A program made the translations under genes and the position numbers. From Eriocheir sinensis (lineage: Eukaryota; Arthropoda; Malacostraca; Decapoda; Varunidae), in NCBI RefSeq assembly GCF_024679095.1, contig NW_026110567.1, positions 1-64,000 on the forward strand: a stretch of DNA of 64,000 bases, written 5' to 3'. Positions within the stretch are counted from its first letter, which is position 1. Each line of letters opens with the position of its first letter. Below the pieces are notes generated by a model. That model made no database searches and was not told where the DNA came from. It saw only the letters and a list, made by a program, of their open reading frames with translations. Below, in pieces: positions 38,582 to 50,364 of this stretch.

Positions 38582-40887
38582 ATTGGTGACCCCGGAGTGT
38601 TGCTATGGTTCAAGGTGGCTTATAGCCGGTGCCGTTTTAAGGGCACTCTCTCCTAGAGTGGAGGACCTGGGCAGGGTAACTTGTCCATTCGTCCGCCCTC
38701 TCCTGGGGCAAAAATCCTCACCTCCATTCGGGGTTCGTGGGGCTGAGCACTCAGGTCGGGAGAAATATTACGCCGTAGGCGTAGCTGCCACCTTCAGGGT
38801 TCTCCCCCAGGCGCCCTCTGCGCCTTCCCCAAGCACCCTCTGTGCCTCCCCCAGGCACCCTTTGTGCCCTCCCCTAGGCGCCTTCTGCGCCTTCCCCAGG
38901 CACCCTCTGTGCGCCTCTTCCAGGCACCCTCTGTGCGCCTCTTCCAGGCACCCTCTGTGCGCCTCTTCCAGGCACCCTCTGTGCGCCTCTTCCAGGCACC
39001 CTCTGTGCGCCTCTTCCAGGCTCCCTCTGTGCGCCTCTTCTAGGCTCCCTCTGTGCGCCTCCTCCAGGCATCTTCAGCGCCCTTCAGGCATCTTTTGTGC
39101 CCCATGGTGCTTCTCCCGGCGCTCACCCACCCACCCCCACCCCTCCTCCTCCCTGCTTTTCTGCTGGTCCGGCGACTGAGACACGCACATCGTGTGACAC
39201 ACTACACAGACTCAGTGAACACTCAAACACAGTGCGACATATTACTGAGACACACAGTGCCACACACTCAGTGTACACGCCATACAGACAAAGTGTATAC
39301 GCCGCCACACACCACACAGACTCAGAGAGACACGCAAACACTGTGTGACACCCCACTGGGACTACTAGCTGCCTCCTGGATTAACCACCGCCTCCTGGAT
39401 CTACCACCGTCGTCTTGGATTATCCTACACTTGTGGATCTTTGTGTACAGTGCAGTGTGTCCAGCAACAGTTCAGTGCAGCGCGTCCCCAGCAACAGTTA
39501 GTGTCACAGTGTTCCCACTAAGTGTACAGTGTTGTGTTACAGTGCCTTTTTGAACACTGGTTCACTCCCCGAGCCACAGAGGCCCCTGGCACGTGCCAGC
39601 GCCTACAGTACACGCAGTTCGTTTTACTCTCACGGACTGCCGCGGCTCCTGGCACATGCTAGCGCCCCTAACTTTTCAACTCGCTGTGGCCCCCGGCTCG
39701 CTGGCATCTAGCGCCTTCCCACGCAGTCGTTCGACGCACTCACGACTGCCGCGGCTCCTGGCATATGCTTGCGCCCCTCAATTCTCAACCGGCTGTGGTC
39801 CCTGGCACGCTGGCATCTAGCGCCTTTCCACGCAGTCATTCGACGCCCTCACGGACTGCCAAGGCCCCTGACACGCTGGCAGCTGGCGCCTTTAATACAC
39901 GCAGTCGTTCTACTCTCACCGACTGCCGAGGCCCCTGACACGCTGTCAGCTAGCGCCTTCACACGCAGTTCCCTCGACGCACTCTATGACTGCCGTGGCC
40001 CCCGGCGCGTTTACGCCAGTGCCTATTGCCCATCTCCACGCCGCTCGACTTCACCAAACCTGACGACGACATGCAACTCTTCCTCTACTACGGCGGTGTC
40101 CTTCAGAGCACCACTCTTCTGCTCAGGACCCGTCTATGTGGTTCGCGATTCGGGAGTGCGGATTCAAGCCTTCCAGGATCTATTAAACAGCCAACCACTC
40201 AACTCACCGCAGCTCAACTTACGCAGCCCACCTTACGCAGCCCACCTTACGCAGCCCACCTTACGCAGCCCACCTCACGCTGCTCAACTCCTCGCTGCTC
40301 AACTCCTCGCTGCTCAACCCCTCGCTGCTCAACTCATCGCTGCTCAACACTTCAGCTCGACTCACCGTAGCTGTCTCCTACGCGCTACTCACTCCAGCTC
40401 GACTCACCGTAGCTGTCTCCTACGCGCTACTCACTCCAGCTCGACTCACCGTAGCTGTTGTCACCGCATTAGTCACTCCAGCTCGACTCACCGTAGCTGT
40501 TGTCACCGCATTAGTCACTCCAGCTCGACTCACCGTAGCTGTTGTCACTGCATTAGTCACTCCAGCTCGACTCACCGTAGCTGTTGTCACTGCACTACTC
40601 ACTCCAGCTCGACTCACCGTAGCTGTTGTCACCGCATTACTCACTCCAGCTCGACTCACCGTAGCTGTTGTCACCGCATTACTCACTCCAGCTCGACTTA
40701 CTGTAGCTGTTGTCACTGCACTACTCACCTCAGCTCGACTCACCGTAGCTGAACACTACTCAACGCAACTCTACTCAGCGCAACTCACCGCGCAACACTA
40801 CACACCGCAACGCATCAAAGTCTGCCACAGCGCCCCCGCACCTGGGAAGATTTCGTTCCTCCTTCCTCGTCACTGGGGGGGAGTACT
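38582..40887 (+). other. interior of the LTR element: no coding capacity, two minisatellites
   Basis: 24-bp units (GCACCCTCTGTGCGCCTCTTCCAG) run from about 38880 to 39065, and 42-bp units (CACTCCAGCTCGACTCACCG and TAGCTGTTGTCACYGCA) from about 40385 to 40745. Between them lie degenerate repeats around GACTGCCG, CCCCTGGCAC and GCTAGCGCC (39590-40020). ORFs of up to 327 codons here are Ser, His, Cys and Leu-rich translations of the repeats, not genes. Confidence 0.8.
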
Positions 40888-41304
40888 TGTAGCAGCCACC
40901 GCTCAAGCAGTCGCGTGCTCTCTTCCAGTGAAAACGGAAAATGGGGCGTTGCAGTATAGACTCATTGTTCATTCTTATTTTGTGTCAATGTTTTCGTTCG
41001 TGCTCCCGTCTCGCTGTTTCTTGTGCGTCTAATTGTTTATCTCTTGTTACTTGTTTACCTTTGACTGTCCGTCCACGTTCTCTTGTTGTCCACCGTTACA
41101 CATTGTTCCACACATACACCAACACTTAAATGTTAACCTACACAAACAACATTCACACAAACGCATACACAAACAAACACCTATCATATGTGTTGTCCTT
41201 GTGATGATGAGGTGTGTAAGTTCTGTCCAATAAAGCAACCCTGCGGATATGACTTTCTCTATCCGTGAACCGATTAGCACTTAGAACACTCGCTACCACC
41301 AACA
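40888..41304 (+). repeat. 3' LTR
   Basis: Same length and sequence as the 5' LTR; preceded by a purine tract and followed by TGAC. Confidence 0.92.
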
Positions 41305-41450
41305 TGACGACATTCAGTACGAACTAGATTCAGAATTGGCAGCTTCGGAAGACAAAGACACACATTCACCTCACACAAGGTTAGACGACATTCAGTACGA
41401 ACTAGATTCAGAATCGGAAGCTTCGGAAGACAAAGACACACATTCACCTA
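41305..41450 (+). repeat. family A array, continuation
   Basis: Two units after the LTR element; the second ends within ATTCACCTA, where the viral gene fragment begins. Confidence 0.9.
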
Positions 41451-42192
41451 TTAGCATCATCATCGTCGTCATTCTCCTCCTCCTCCTCCTCCTCTTCGGA
41501 AGTTGAAGAGTCATCATGCCGGCGTCGCCGCCGCTGGTGTTCTTCGTCTCCGAATCCTCCTACCTATTTTTTCTTGGTGTAATTCCACCATCGATTTTTT
41601 AACGAGTCAGCTGCCTGCGGGGGCAGATTAGCCACCCCACCAGTGGGAGAGAGACAATGCATCATGAAGTAATAAGCGCTCTGGAACATACCCGTTGTGA
41701 AAAACGACATTTTTTCAAGTGATAAAATAGAATGGAGATAGCGAGTCAACATTAGCAGGTTGTCGTGACTTATTGGTAACTTAGAGACATCAACGGAATT
41801 GGGAAGATAGACGATATCATCTGCTTGTTCGTCTCGGATGGGCATGTTCATCGTTTTGTGTTCAACGATAGATTTTAAAGCTTTGATTAATTATCGGCGC
41901 TGAGATTCAATGGTTTGATTTTTGTTATGTCCTTCTCCTTTCTTATTGCTCTTCTTCTCAAAGGCTATGGCATTTTCAAGGATGTTAATATTGACGCCTA
42001 TGAGTAAGTTTCGAATACTAGGTAATCGACCATCACCTCTGTACTTGTCGTGGACGAACCGCATCACTCTACTCAACACGTGAATGGCATCGGCACTGGT
42101 GTATTTCTCTCCGCCTCTATCGTCCAACAAGTCTAAGATTCTCGGACAGAAAAGAGTGGTGATGTGTTCCTTCAACTGATCTAACTCATGGA
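41448..42192 (-). pseudogene. second copy of the 16-kb acidic-centre gene (copy B)
   Basis: Matches 16372-16882, but reads further upstream (LFCPRILDLLDDRGG, VHDKYRGDGRLP) to about 42192, where family C repeats cut it. Two Glu codons of copy A are stops here: GAA to TAA near 41892 and GAG to TAG near 41564, both G-to-T changes. The gene is cut at 41450 in its acidic run. Copy B thus shows what the true N-terminal region looks like, whereas copy A holds the C-terminal region. Confidence 0.65.
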
Positions 42193-43380
42193 GGTAACAC
42201 CCCTGTGATTGATAGGAGAGACAACACCAATTCGCGCGTTATTTGTTTAACACCCCTGTAATTTAGCATGTGTAGATAAGAGGGAGGAGACGTCACCAAT
42301 TCGCGTGTTGCTTCCTGTGTCTTTAACTTCCTGTAATTTAGCATGTGTCGATGTAACGCCCTTGTAATTTAGCATGTGTCAATAAGAGGGAGGAGAAGGA
42401 GACTACTACGTCACCAATTCGCGCGTTACTTCCTGTGTGTCTTTAACACCCTTGTAATTTAGCATGTGTCAATAAGAGGGAGAAGAAGGAGACTACGTCA
42501 CCAATTCGCGCGTTACTTCCTGTGTGTCTTTAACACCCATGTAATTTAGCATGTGTCAATAAGAGGGAGGAGAAGGAGACTACGTCACCAATTCGCGCGT
42601 TGTTTCCTGTATGTCTTTACTACCCTTGTGATTTAGCATGTGTTAATAAGAGATACTGATTGATAGGAGGAGACTAACGTCACCAATTCGCGTTGTGATT
42701 TAGCATGTGTTAATAAGAGATACTGATTGATAGGAGGAGACTAACGTCACCAATTCGCGCGTTGCTTCCTGTATATCTTTACCACCCACAAATTCGCGTG
42801 TTGCTTCCTGTGTCTTTAACACCCTTGTAATTTAGCATGTCTCAATAAGAGGGAGGAGAAGGAGACTACGTCACCAATTCGCGCGTTACTTCCTGTGTGT
42901 CTTTAACACCCATGTTATTTAGCATGTGTCAATAAGAGGGAGGAGGAGGAGACTACGTCACCAATTCGCACGTTGCTTAATGTGTGTCTTTAAAAATCGC
43001 GCGTTGCTTCCTCACCAATTCGCGTGTTACTTCCTGTGTGTCTTTAACACCCCTGCTGTAATTTAGCATGTGTCAATAAGAGGGAGGAGAAGGAGACTAC
43101 GTCACCAATTCGCGCGTTGTTTCCTGTGTGTCTTTACCACCCTTGTGATTTAGCATGTTTTAATAAAAGGAGAGAAGAAGACTACGTCACCAATTCGCGC
43201 GTTGGTGCGTTGCTTCCTGTTACCACCCCTGTAATTTAGCACGTGTCAATAAGAGGGAGGAGAAGGAGACTACGTCACCAATTTGCGCGTTACTTCCTGT
43301 GTGTCTTTAACACCCCTGTAATTTAGCATGTGTCAATAAGAGGGAGGAGAAGGAGACTCGTCACCAATTCGCGCAACGTC
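42193..43380 (+). repeat. family C array, roughly 95-105 bp units, about eleven copies
   Basis: Units contain GTAATTTAGCATGTGTCAAT, AAGAGGGAGGAGAAGGAGAC, TACGTCACCAATTCGCGCGT and CTTCCTGTGTGTCTTTAACA. Spacing is irregular because of internal deletions. Shares GACTACGTCAC with family B. No gene. Confidence 0.92.
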
Positions 43381-43384
43381 AGTG

Positions 43385-44008
43385 AAGAGAGATGGACGGC
43401 ACAAGCGAGTAGAATTGGTGCCCGTTAAGACTGAAAATATACATTCACATCATGAAAACAAACACTACATTCACACTAAGCAATTTTTTTCTCTTATAGT
43501 TGAGAATGTACGAGAGCGGGACGCTGAATGCTGGGTTGAGAGCGGAAGGTGAATGTGAATGTGTTTTAGACTCGCCACTAGCCCGATTCTGAGGCGAGCG
43601 GGACGCTGAATGCTGGGTTGAGAGCGGAAGGGTGAATGTGTGTTTTAGACTCGCCAGTAGCCCGATTCTGAGGCGAGCGGGACGCTGAATACTGGGTTGA
43701 GAGCGAAAGAGTGAATGTGTGTTTTAGACTGGCCAGTAGCCCAATTCTGAGGCGAGCGGGACGCTGAATGCTCAGTTAAGAGCGGAATGGAGAATATGTG
43801 TTTTAGACTCGCCAGTAGCCCGATTCTGAGGCGAGCGGGACGCTGAATGCTCAGTTAAGAGCGGAAGGGTGAATGTGTGTTTTAGACTCTCCAGTAGCCC
43901 GATTCTGAGGCGAGCGGGACGCTGAATGCTGGGTTGAGAGCGAAAGAGTGAATGTGTGTTTTAGACTGGCCAGTAGCCCGATTCTGAGGCGAGCGGGACG
44001 CTCGCCTC
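43385..44008 (-). repeat. family D array, inverted copy
   Basis: Reverse complement of 25160-25800 in plan, with about six 79-bp units and the same unique flank (43385-43530) at the left end. The right end breaks at GGGACGCTCGCCTCAA into family B. Confidence 0.92.
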
Positions 44009-44450
44009 AATATTGTGACTACGTCACAATATTATTACGTCACTACTATATGTGTAATTAACACCCTCGTGTTTCTTGCAGGTGATTATCACCCTCGTGT
44101 TATTATTAGACTACGTCACAGTGTTATTATGTCACTACTATATGTGCAATTAACACCCTCGTGTTTTTTGCAGGTGATTATCACCCTCGTGTTATTACTA
44201 GACTATGTCACAGTATTGTTACATCACTACTATTTTTGCAGATAATTTAGAGACTACGTCACAGTATACTTCATTACTATATGTGCAATTAACACCCTCG
44301 TGATTTTGCAGGTGATTATCACCCTCATGATATTACTAGACTACGTCACAGTATTGTTACATCACTACTATTTTTGCAGAATCTAGAGACTACGTCACAA
44401 TATTGTTACGTCACTATTATATGTGCAATTAACACCCTCGTGATTTTGCG
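44009..44450 (+). repeat. family B array
   Basis: About five units with GACTACGTCACAGTATTGTT, ACGTCACTACTATATGTGCA, ATTAACACCCTCGTG and GGTGATTATCACC; runs into the end of an acidic ORF. Confidence 0.9.
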
Positions 44451-45307
44451 GAAGAACAATGTATTTACAATCAGCAGCAGCAACGTCAAAAACAAGCACA
44501 GGCAAGTCGTCAGTATCCTCATTATGACGCTTGGTATTCGCCTTCTTATTACCAGGAACTGCAACCAATTTGCGGGTGATGAGGACACTCGTCTTAACAC
44601 GCCATAGCTGATTTTCAGTCGTCTCCTCTTCAACGAAGGGAACAAGCTCATTACCGATTGGAATCGACTCCTCCTCCTTCACTGGAACCGACTCCTCCTC
44701 TGGAACTGGAACCGACTCCTCCTCTGGAACTGGAACCATCTCCTCCTCTGGAACTGGAACCGACTCCTCCTCTGGAACATCCTCCTCCTCCTCCTCTTCA
44801 CCAGGTGCGTAGACTGGAATGTCCACCTCATTATCCTCCTCCTCCTCCTCCTCCTCCTCGTTGTTGTTGTCGTCTTCTTCGTCATCCTGTTCCTCCTCTT
44901 CCTCTTCGTTATCGTCATCCTCTTCCTCTTCGTTATCGTCCTCGTCGTCGTCATCGTCATCCTCCTCCTCCTCCTCCTCGTTGACTACGTCATCGTCTTC
45001 AACCGGACTGTACAAGGGTACCAATCCTCATCGACATTTTCACTGATAACGACTGGATCATACCTGTTATCGATGAACTTGAAGACACCAGGTGAAACCT
45101 CTTCTTTGAATGCAGCTGCTTTGTTATTGATGACGTGTGAATCCATGATGTTCATGTCATCGTCCAACAGAGCGAATTCTGATGACGAAGGGATGGTGTT
45201 GTCTGAAGATCAATGTGGTCCTGCCATGTTGCAATTCGCGGTGGGTGAAGGGCTTTGAGCACACCACACAATCATACTTGTGATAGTAGCGCATGAGATT
45301 ACGTGCC
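44450..45307 (-). pseudogene. strongly acidic viral protein, frameshifted, C-terminus lost in repeats
   Basis: ATG at 45307 with CVVCSKPFTHRE near residue 15 (a possible zinc-binding pair). A frame change lies near 45195-45215, then a globular stretch (GVFKFIDNRYDPVVISE) and a second change near 45015. Long Glu/Asp runs from GAG/GAT repeats follow (44820-45000), then a five-fold PVPEEESV repeat (44665-44770) and a final globular part to about 44450, where family B sequence supplies the end. Acidic domains of this kind occur in viral transactivators and nucleosome-mimic proteins; no specific match. Confidence 0.5.
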
Positions 45308-45658
45308 ATAGTGGAAGCCCACAAACACAGTAAGTCAGACGTGCACATTGGAATCATGAACGAGTTAAGCAAAGACTCATACGATAAAAGACATCTTTAC
45401 ATAGCGTCCAAACTTTTAGCGATTAAAGAAATGAACCAAAAGAGTGTTCATTCGATCACATACGATTATTTACTGGCCGCGAATGGAATCAAGTCCCATT
45501 TGCACGTAGCGGCGAATGTATTGTGCAAATTCCTTAAAAACGATTCCATTGAAATCTTTTTAAACTCGAGTCTCATGCAACTCGGGTTATTCGTGTCGCT
45601 CGTGTTGAACAACATTATCTTTAGATGTATCTCGAAAGACAACAAGACATCATCTTAA
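45293..45658 (+). CDS. viral protein of unknown function, about 120 residues
   Basis: Open to TAA 45656-45658; the apparent start at 45293 overlaps the 5' end of the opposite gene, so the first codons are uncertain. Helical composition with a hydrophobic C-terminal stretch (LMQLGLFVSLVLNNIIFRC). Not recognised. Confidence 0.5.
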   Translation: MRLRAIVEAHKHSKSDVHIGIMNELSKDSYDKRHLYIASKLLAIKEMNQKSVHSITYDYLLAANGIKSHLHVAANVLCKFLKNDSIEIFLNSSLMQLGLFVSLVLNNIIFRCISKDNKTSS

Positions 45659-45728
45659 AGTGAAACAGATAAAAAAAATGTTTATCCTGATCGACTTCTG
45701 TGTTGAAATTAAAAGGCTTTCAATCTAA

Positions 45729-46538
45729 TGGGGTACAACAAGGCTAAACGACTATACGGAACTGAGAAACCTGATGAATTGAGTCAACAGGCGGACTGGG
45801 CCATCGCACAAACTGTCATCGGTGCTTACAAACAATTGAGGACCGCCTCTCTTGAAAAGAAATACTATTCCAAAACAGCATCGTATCCAAAACGAAGCCA
45901 AATTTAATAGAGATTCTCAACGGGGTTAGTGTCATGAACAAGGCTTTCCAAACTACATCGTGTGAGAAAGCTGACTCTTAAATTTGTCAGACGATAAGAT
46001 AAGAGCGTACGTCTTGAAAGAAGTAATGAGTCACGACAAATTGAAGCGTGTCAATGGTGACACTAGCACTGCCTTGCGGTTCGCAGGTTTAGTTATCGCT
46101 TACAAGAAGTTCCTTTGGGATGTGAAGCGACCATCGCAGCATTCTTCCCCACCACCATTACCTACCGAAAGAGAGTGTTTGATTTTAACGGACACGATCA
46201 TGCGCTCCTCGTCGTCATTGGCTAACGATCCAAGTAAACCCTTTGTTGATTTTATAGCCGGTAAAAACAATAACAGTGAATACAACGACAAAACCAACAA
46301 CGATATACTGACTAGTATTCTTAGAGGTGTTAAGTCAATTCACGTATTCGTTCGCAACTTTATCGTCAATGCCGTTCAGAGTATACTGGATATATTTCAC
46401 TCTCGCTTCTGGGTGTCTCCCACGTACGATTACTCTCGTAACATACCTGTGGTATTAGGTGTCGATATTTTACTGCATAAATCTTTGGCTATGTTTGTTA
46501 AACAAATCAAATCGTTGAGTGGATTTGACGTAGTCTAA
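45729..46538 (+). pseudogene. viral gene in three frames, C-terminus in family B repeat
   Basis: ATG at 45729 opens a 59-codon frame to 45908. Coding-like sequence then moves to a second frame near 45895 (LIEILNGVSVMNKAF) and a third near 45980, which runs from 45984 to 46538. The last residues before the stop (GFDVV) are encoded where family B repeats begin (GACGTAGTCTAAC). The third block includes IPVVLGVDILLHKSLAMFV, a hydrophobic segment. Function unknown. Confidence 0.5.
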
Positions 46539-47690
46539 CAATAACACGAGGGTGATAATCACCTGTAAAAAAACACGAGGGTGATAATTGCACATGTAGT
46601 AGTGACGTAACAATACTGTGACGTAGTCTAACAATAACACGAGGGTGATAATCACCTGTAAAAAAACACGAGGGTGATAATTGCACATGTAGTAGTGACG
46701 TAACAATACTGTGACGTAGTCTAACAATAACACGAGGGTGATAATCACCTGTAACAATACTGTGACGTAGTCACGAGGGTGATAATCACCTGCAAAAATA
46801 GTAGTGACGTAACAATACTGTGACGTAGTCTAACAATAACACGAGGGTGATAATCACCTGTAAAAAAACACGAGGGTGATAATTGCACATGTATTAGTGA
46901 CGTAACAATACTGTGACATAGTCTCTAACAATAACGAGGGTGATAATCACCTGTAACAATACTGTGACGTAGTCACGAGGGTGATATTCACCTGCAAAAA
47001 TAGTAGTGACGTAACAATACTGTGACGTAGTCTAACAATAACACGAGGGTGATAATCACCTGTAAAAACACGAGGGTGATAATTGCACATGTAGTAGTGA
47101 CGTAACAATACTGTGACGTAGTCTATAACAATAACGAGGGTGATAATCACCTGCAAAAATAGTAGTGACGTAACAATACTGTGACGTAGTCACAAGGGTG
47201 ATAATCACCTGCAAAAACACGAGGGTATAAATTGCACTAACAATCAATACTGTGACGTATTCTCTAACACGAGGGTGATAATCGCACACATGTAGTGACG
47301 TAAGCAATACCTCCTATCGATACATACTGTGACGTAGTCGTAGTTTGGCATATCACGCACTTGTTAATGACGTAAGCGTGGTTATCCAATTTTGGCATGT
47401 AATAAAGGTATGCCAAATCAAGCTAAATTTGGACATTGTTGGATTCGGCACGATTGATTGAGATGACGTAAATCGTAAGGAGTGTTATGCTCATGCTAAA
47501 ATGGCAGGAAGCATTGCGTGATTTTTAGTCTTGTTGTTATTTTTCCGATCAATTGATAATAAGGGATGGTTGTTAACACATGCCAAATTTGGATATTGTT
47601 GTTGACAAGGTTAATAATGACACCAATGACGTAAGCAATAGCGCTGATTGCACATAACACTTACCTCGAAGTCCGCATGACCTTTGGTGA
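46530..47690 (-). repeat. family B array, longest block
   Basis: About nine units in the orientation opposite to 44009-44450: TAACACGAGGGTGATAATCA, TGCACATGTAGTAGTGACGT, AACAATACTGTGACGTAGTC. Beyond 47340 the sequence decays into TGACGTAA-spaced unique DNA with GTTGACAAGG. ORFs within are translations of the repeat. Confidence 0.93.
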
Positions 47691-47721
47691 CGTAAGCTGC
47701 CAGGGCGTTGACCACACTTAC

Positions 47722-48709
47722 TTACAAGTCCGCATGACCTTTGGTGTTCATCAAAGGAAACTTACTGGCGTCTGAATGGACGTCAATGAAACAAACATGT
47801 TTAGCACCAGGCGAGCAGAGGTCGTATTCACTTTGATTCAATCTGTCTATCAGGAACGACATTGACTCTAAAGTATTATCGTTAACATTTATGTCAAACA
47901 ACAATCTCGAATCAATTTGAAGTTAATAAAGAAATTCAGACTAGCATAAATTTCTTTAGCTGTGTCGGTGATGTCTGATTCTCCTGAAAGCATCATGTCG
48001 ACGAGTCTGTTACGAATGACAACTTTACAATGCCACGCGAATGCTTTGTGTAAGTATGTACTGTAACATGGTATAGCACCTAAAAGGGTAGAGAGTTGTT
48101 CCATCACCATGATATCGCATAGATGTTGACGCGACGAACATTCTTCGAGTTTGCGACGCGTGTTAAGAACATCGCGCATACGCTGATCGATATCTACTAC
48201 ACCACCATCATCATCTTCTGCAACAACGTACAACCGATCGCTCTGTCGTGTCAACAGTTTTGCCACAGATTCTTGAATGGTTCCGTTTTCCGAAATCGTC
48301 ACTTCTACAGGTGGGGTTAGAATCAGGGTGTTGAGCGTGTCCGTTATGTTGATTCTCTTTTTCAAGTAACTTAACAGTTTGATGAGAGAAGCCAATCTTA
48401 CGTGCTTGTGCTTGAATCTGTCAACATTGAGAGTCACACAGCGTAATATGTTGACAATTCATCCATAGCTTGTTCAGAATATGCAGTTCTAGGTTCATTA
48501 ACAAGACTAGGAGGTACGACCGTAGCCGTAGTATTTGTGTTAGTTGCAACATTTTCTTCGTCTAATTTTCTCTTCTTAGACTGCACCGCCGTCAGACAAT
48601 CAGTCGTTGATTTGGCTTTCATCGTCTTGTGATCGGATATAGCTATTACATTACCAATGTTATTTCTGATAAAAGATTTCATGGAGTGAATCAAGGAAAA
48701 GTTATCCAA
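47722..48709 (-). pseudogene. viral gene of unknown function in three frame blocks
   Basis: Coding-like sequence starts near 48709 with a helical, basic stretch (KKRKLDEENV, a likely nuclear signal). It stops at 48434 but continues one frame over from 48437, runs to 47889, then shifts again at about 47900 to 47722. The centre has EVTISENGTIQESVAKLLTR and DIMVMEQLSTLLGAIP. Two single-base indels explain the breaks. The end lies at the border of GACCTTTGGTG direct repeats (47675 and 47730). Not recognised. Confidence 0.5.
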
Positions 48710-48799
48710 GGATTTCCTGTAACTTTGAGTACATTTGTATTTGTGTTAGTGTTACAGATGGTACAGTACTGGGACGCGACGTGTTTCACTTGCGGATTT

Positions 48800-49650
48800 G
48801 TGCTTGTCCGACACGAGATTTAAAGACAGACGAACAAGCTAACTCTAAGAAGAGAAGATTAAAACGCAAAAGATATTCAACTGAGACTCAGGTAAATGTC
48901 CAGACTAGATAAATGTTATATTTTATTGAGATGAAACATTATTATTATTATACGAATCTTCAAATTTCTTTCTTGTATTTTCAGATCGCAAAAATACCAA
49001 AACTAGTTGACCCAGAGCCTCATGTGTCCAACTTAAATGAAGTTTACAACATTAAGGTAAAGATTTAAAAAAAAATAAGTAGGAGTGGAGATAGCTTCTA
49101 TACGAGTTGCATTTACATTTTATCTAATCATAATCTCCCATTCTAGGTAGTTGGACGTCAGTTGTACTTGTTCATGATGAAGATCATGCAGTTTTACTCC
49201 AGCACCCACCTGAACATTCCTGACGCTCCATGTCAACAAAACGAAAACACGATGGTACACCAAGAGCAGGATGTGCTCATGAGAAACATGTATTCTAATA
49301 ATCTGAAGAAGCTCAAAGAAAAGCTGAAGAACTTGAGAGAAGAAAGCAAACAGGGGAGTGAGCAGAAAAGCATCGAAATTATAGAAATAGAAAGCCCAGA
49401 AAACTCAGAAAAAGAAAAACAGGGAAGCCCAGAAAATACAGAAAAAGGAAACACTAAAAAAAAGAAAACAATCCTATAGAAGAATAACTAAACCTAATCA
49501 AAGACAACAACCCTATAGAAGAGCCACTAAACCTAATCAAAGATAACAAACCTGTATCATTACGTACGGTGAAAAGAAACAAACCATATCGTCACATTCC
49601 ATTTGTACATGTCACAAGGGAACCTCGAGAACCTCTTGTTACTCTCAAGA
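48800..49650 (+). pseudogene. spliced basic-leader, acidic-tail viral protein (three exons)
   Basis: Exon 1, open through about 48800-48893, encodes NSKKRRLKRKRYSTETQ, a strong nuclear signal, and ends CAG|GTAAAT. Intron 1 ends TTTTCAG at about 48985. Exon 2 (about 24 codons) ends AAG|GTAAAG at about 49057. Intron 2 ends TTCTAG at about 49146. All junctions are phase 0. Exon 3 has a coiled-coil (KKLKEKLKNLREE) and Glu/Ser/Pro repeats to a stop at 49480. A frameshifted continuation, with a further TAA, reaches 49650 and matches 33173-33330. Splicing and nuclear signals suggest an early regulator. The start codon is not identified. Confidence 0.55.
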
Positions 49651-50364
49651 AATTCTGAGTTAAGTAACACATGTATGTAAATAGGGTTTAGCTAAAGTAG
49701 GGTCCAATATTTTAAATATATTTTTCGAAACGTTTTTAAAGTGTTATATAATAAATGTGTTTGAACAAAGTTAAACGGAAAAGAAACTTGCACATAGTTT
49801 GTGCAAGAAACTGGGGTCAGGATATGCAAAGAGTTTGTCACAGGCAGGATCTACACACAGTTTAACCGGAGAAGAAACTGGGGTCAGGATTTGCACAGAG
49901 TTTGTCAGGTGGGTTCAAGATTTGCACAGTTTAGCTAGTCCCTGTTAAATTTGTTTCACACACATGTATATAATTATGATATTTTTAGTTAAAATAGTAT
50001 ACTGTTGTTCTGCATCTCAATTCTTCTTCAACTATATCTAGACAATACTGACAGCAAGGAATAATGGTGACTTAAGATCTTCATCAAAGTTTGTAGAAAT
50101 AAGTCAGTATCGTGCACAGAAACACATTCGAGTATAGACGACATTTACGCTATCACGTTCTTAACCTTCTAAGAAGGCTCCGGGTGAATATGTGTTTTAG
50201 TCTTGAAGCGACATTCAGATCAATTGTAAATTATGCATTACATGTAGCGTGTCCACACTGAGATCTTTCAAATCAACTGCAAGAACTAAAAGTTAATTCG
50301 AACTACAACTACAAGTCACGGACACACTTTGACATTTAATTTACTTAATTGGAGTGTTAACGAA
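49646..50364 (+). repeat. segment S, copy 3
   Basis: Follows the last exon of the spliced gene, probably its native place, since the segment starts with that gene's stop codon region. Slightly shorter than copy 1 (missing CATAA near 49955). Confidence 0.9.

Larger units (their letters stand above)
38165..41304 (+). mobile_element. non-autonomous LTR retrotransposon with 417-bp LTRs
   Basis: Two 417-bp direct repeats, 38165-38581 and 40888-41304, start TG and end CA and look identical along their length. TGAC directly before 38165 and directly after 41304 forms a 4-bp target-site duplication. A primer-binding-site-like TTGGTGACCCCGGAG begins at 38583, and a purine tract (CTGGGGGGGAG) precedes the 3' LTR. 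The 2.3-kb interior has no gag or pol, so it depends on enzymes of another element. It inserted into a family A unit. Confidence 0.92.

Noticed and set aside
39769..40752. 327-codon ORF in the LTR element
   Set aside because: Ser/His/Cys repeats from 42-bp minisatellite units, no gag or pol motif, no start context.
42193..43380. CRISPR array
   Set aside because: Repeats are long, adjacent and imperfect, with no unique equal-length spacers; the setting is eukaryotic or viral, not prokaryotic.
44658..45046. Plus-strand Ser/Pro-rich ORFs
   Set aside because: Mirror frames of the GAG/GAT repeats in the acidic minus-strand gene.
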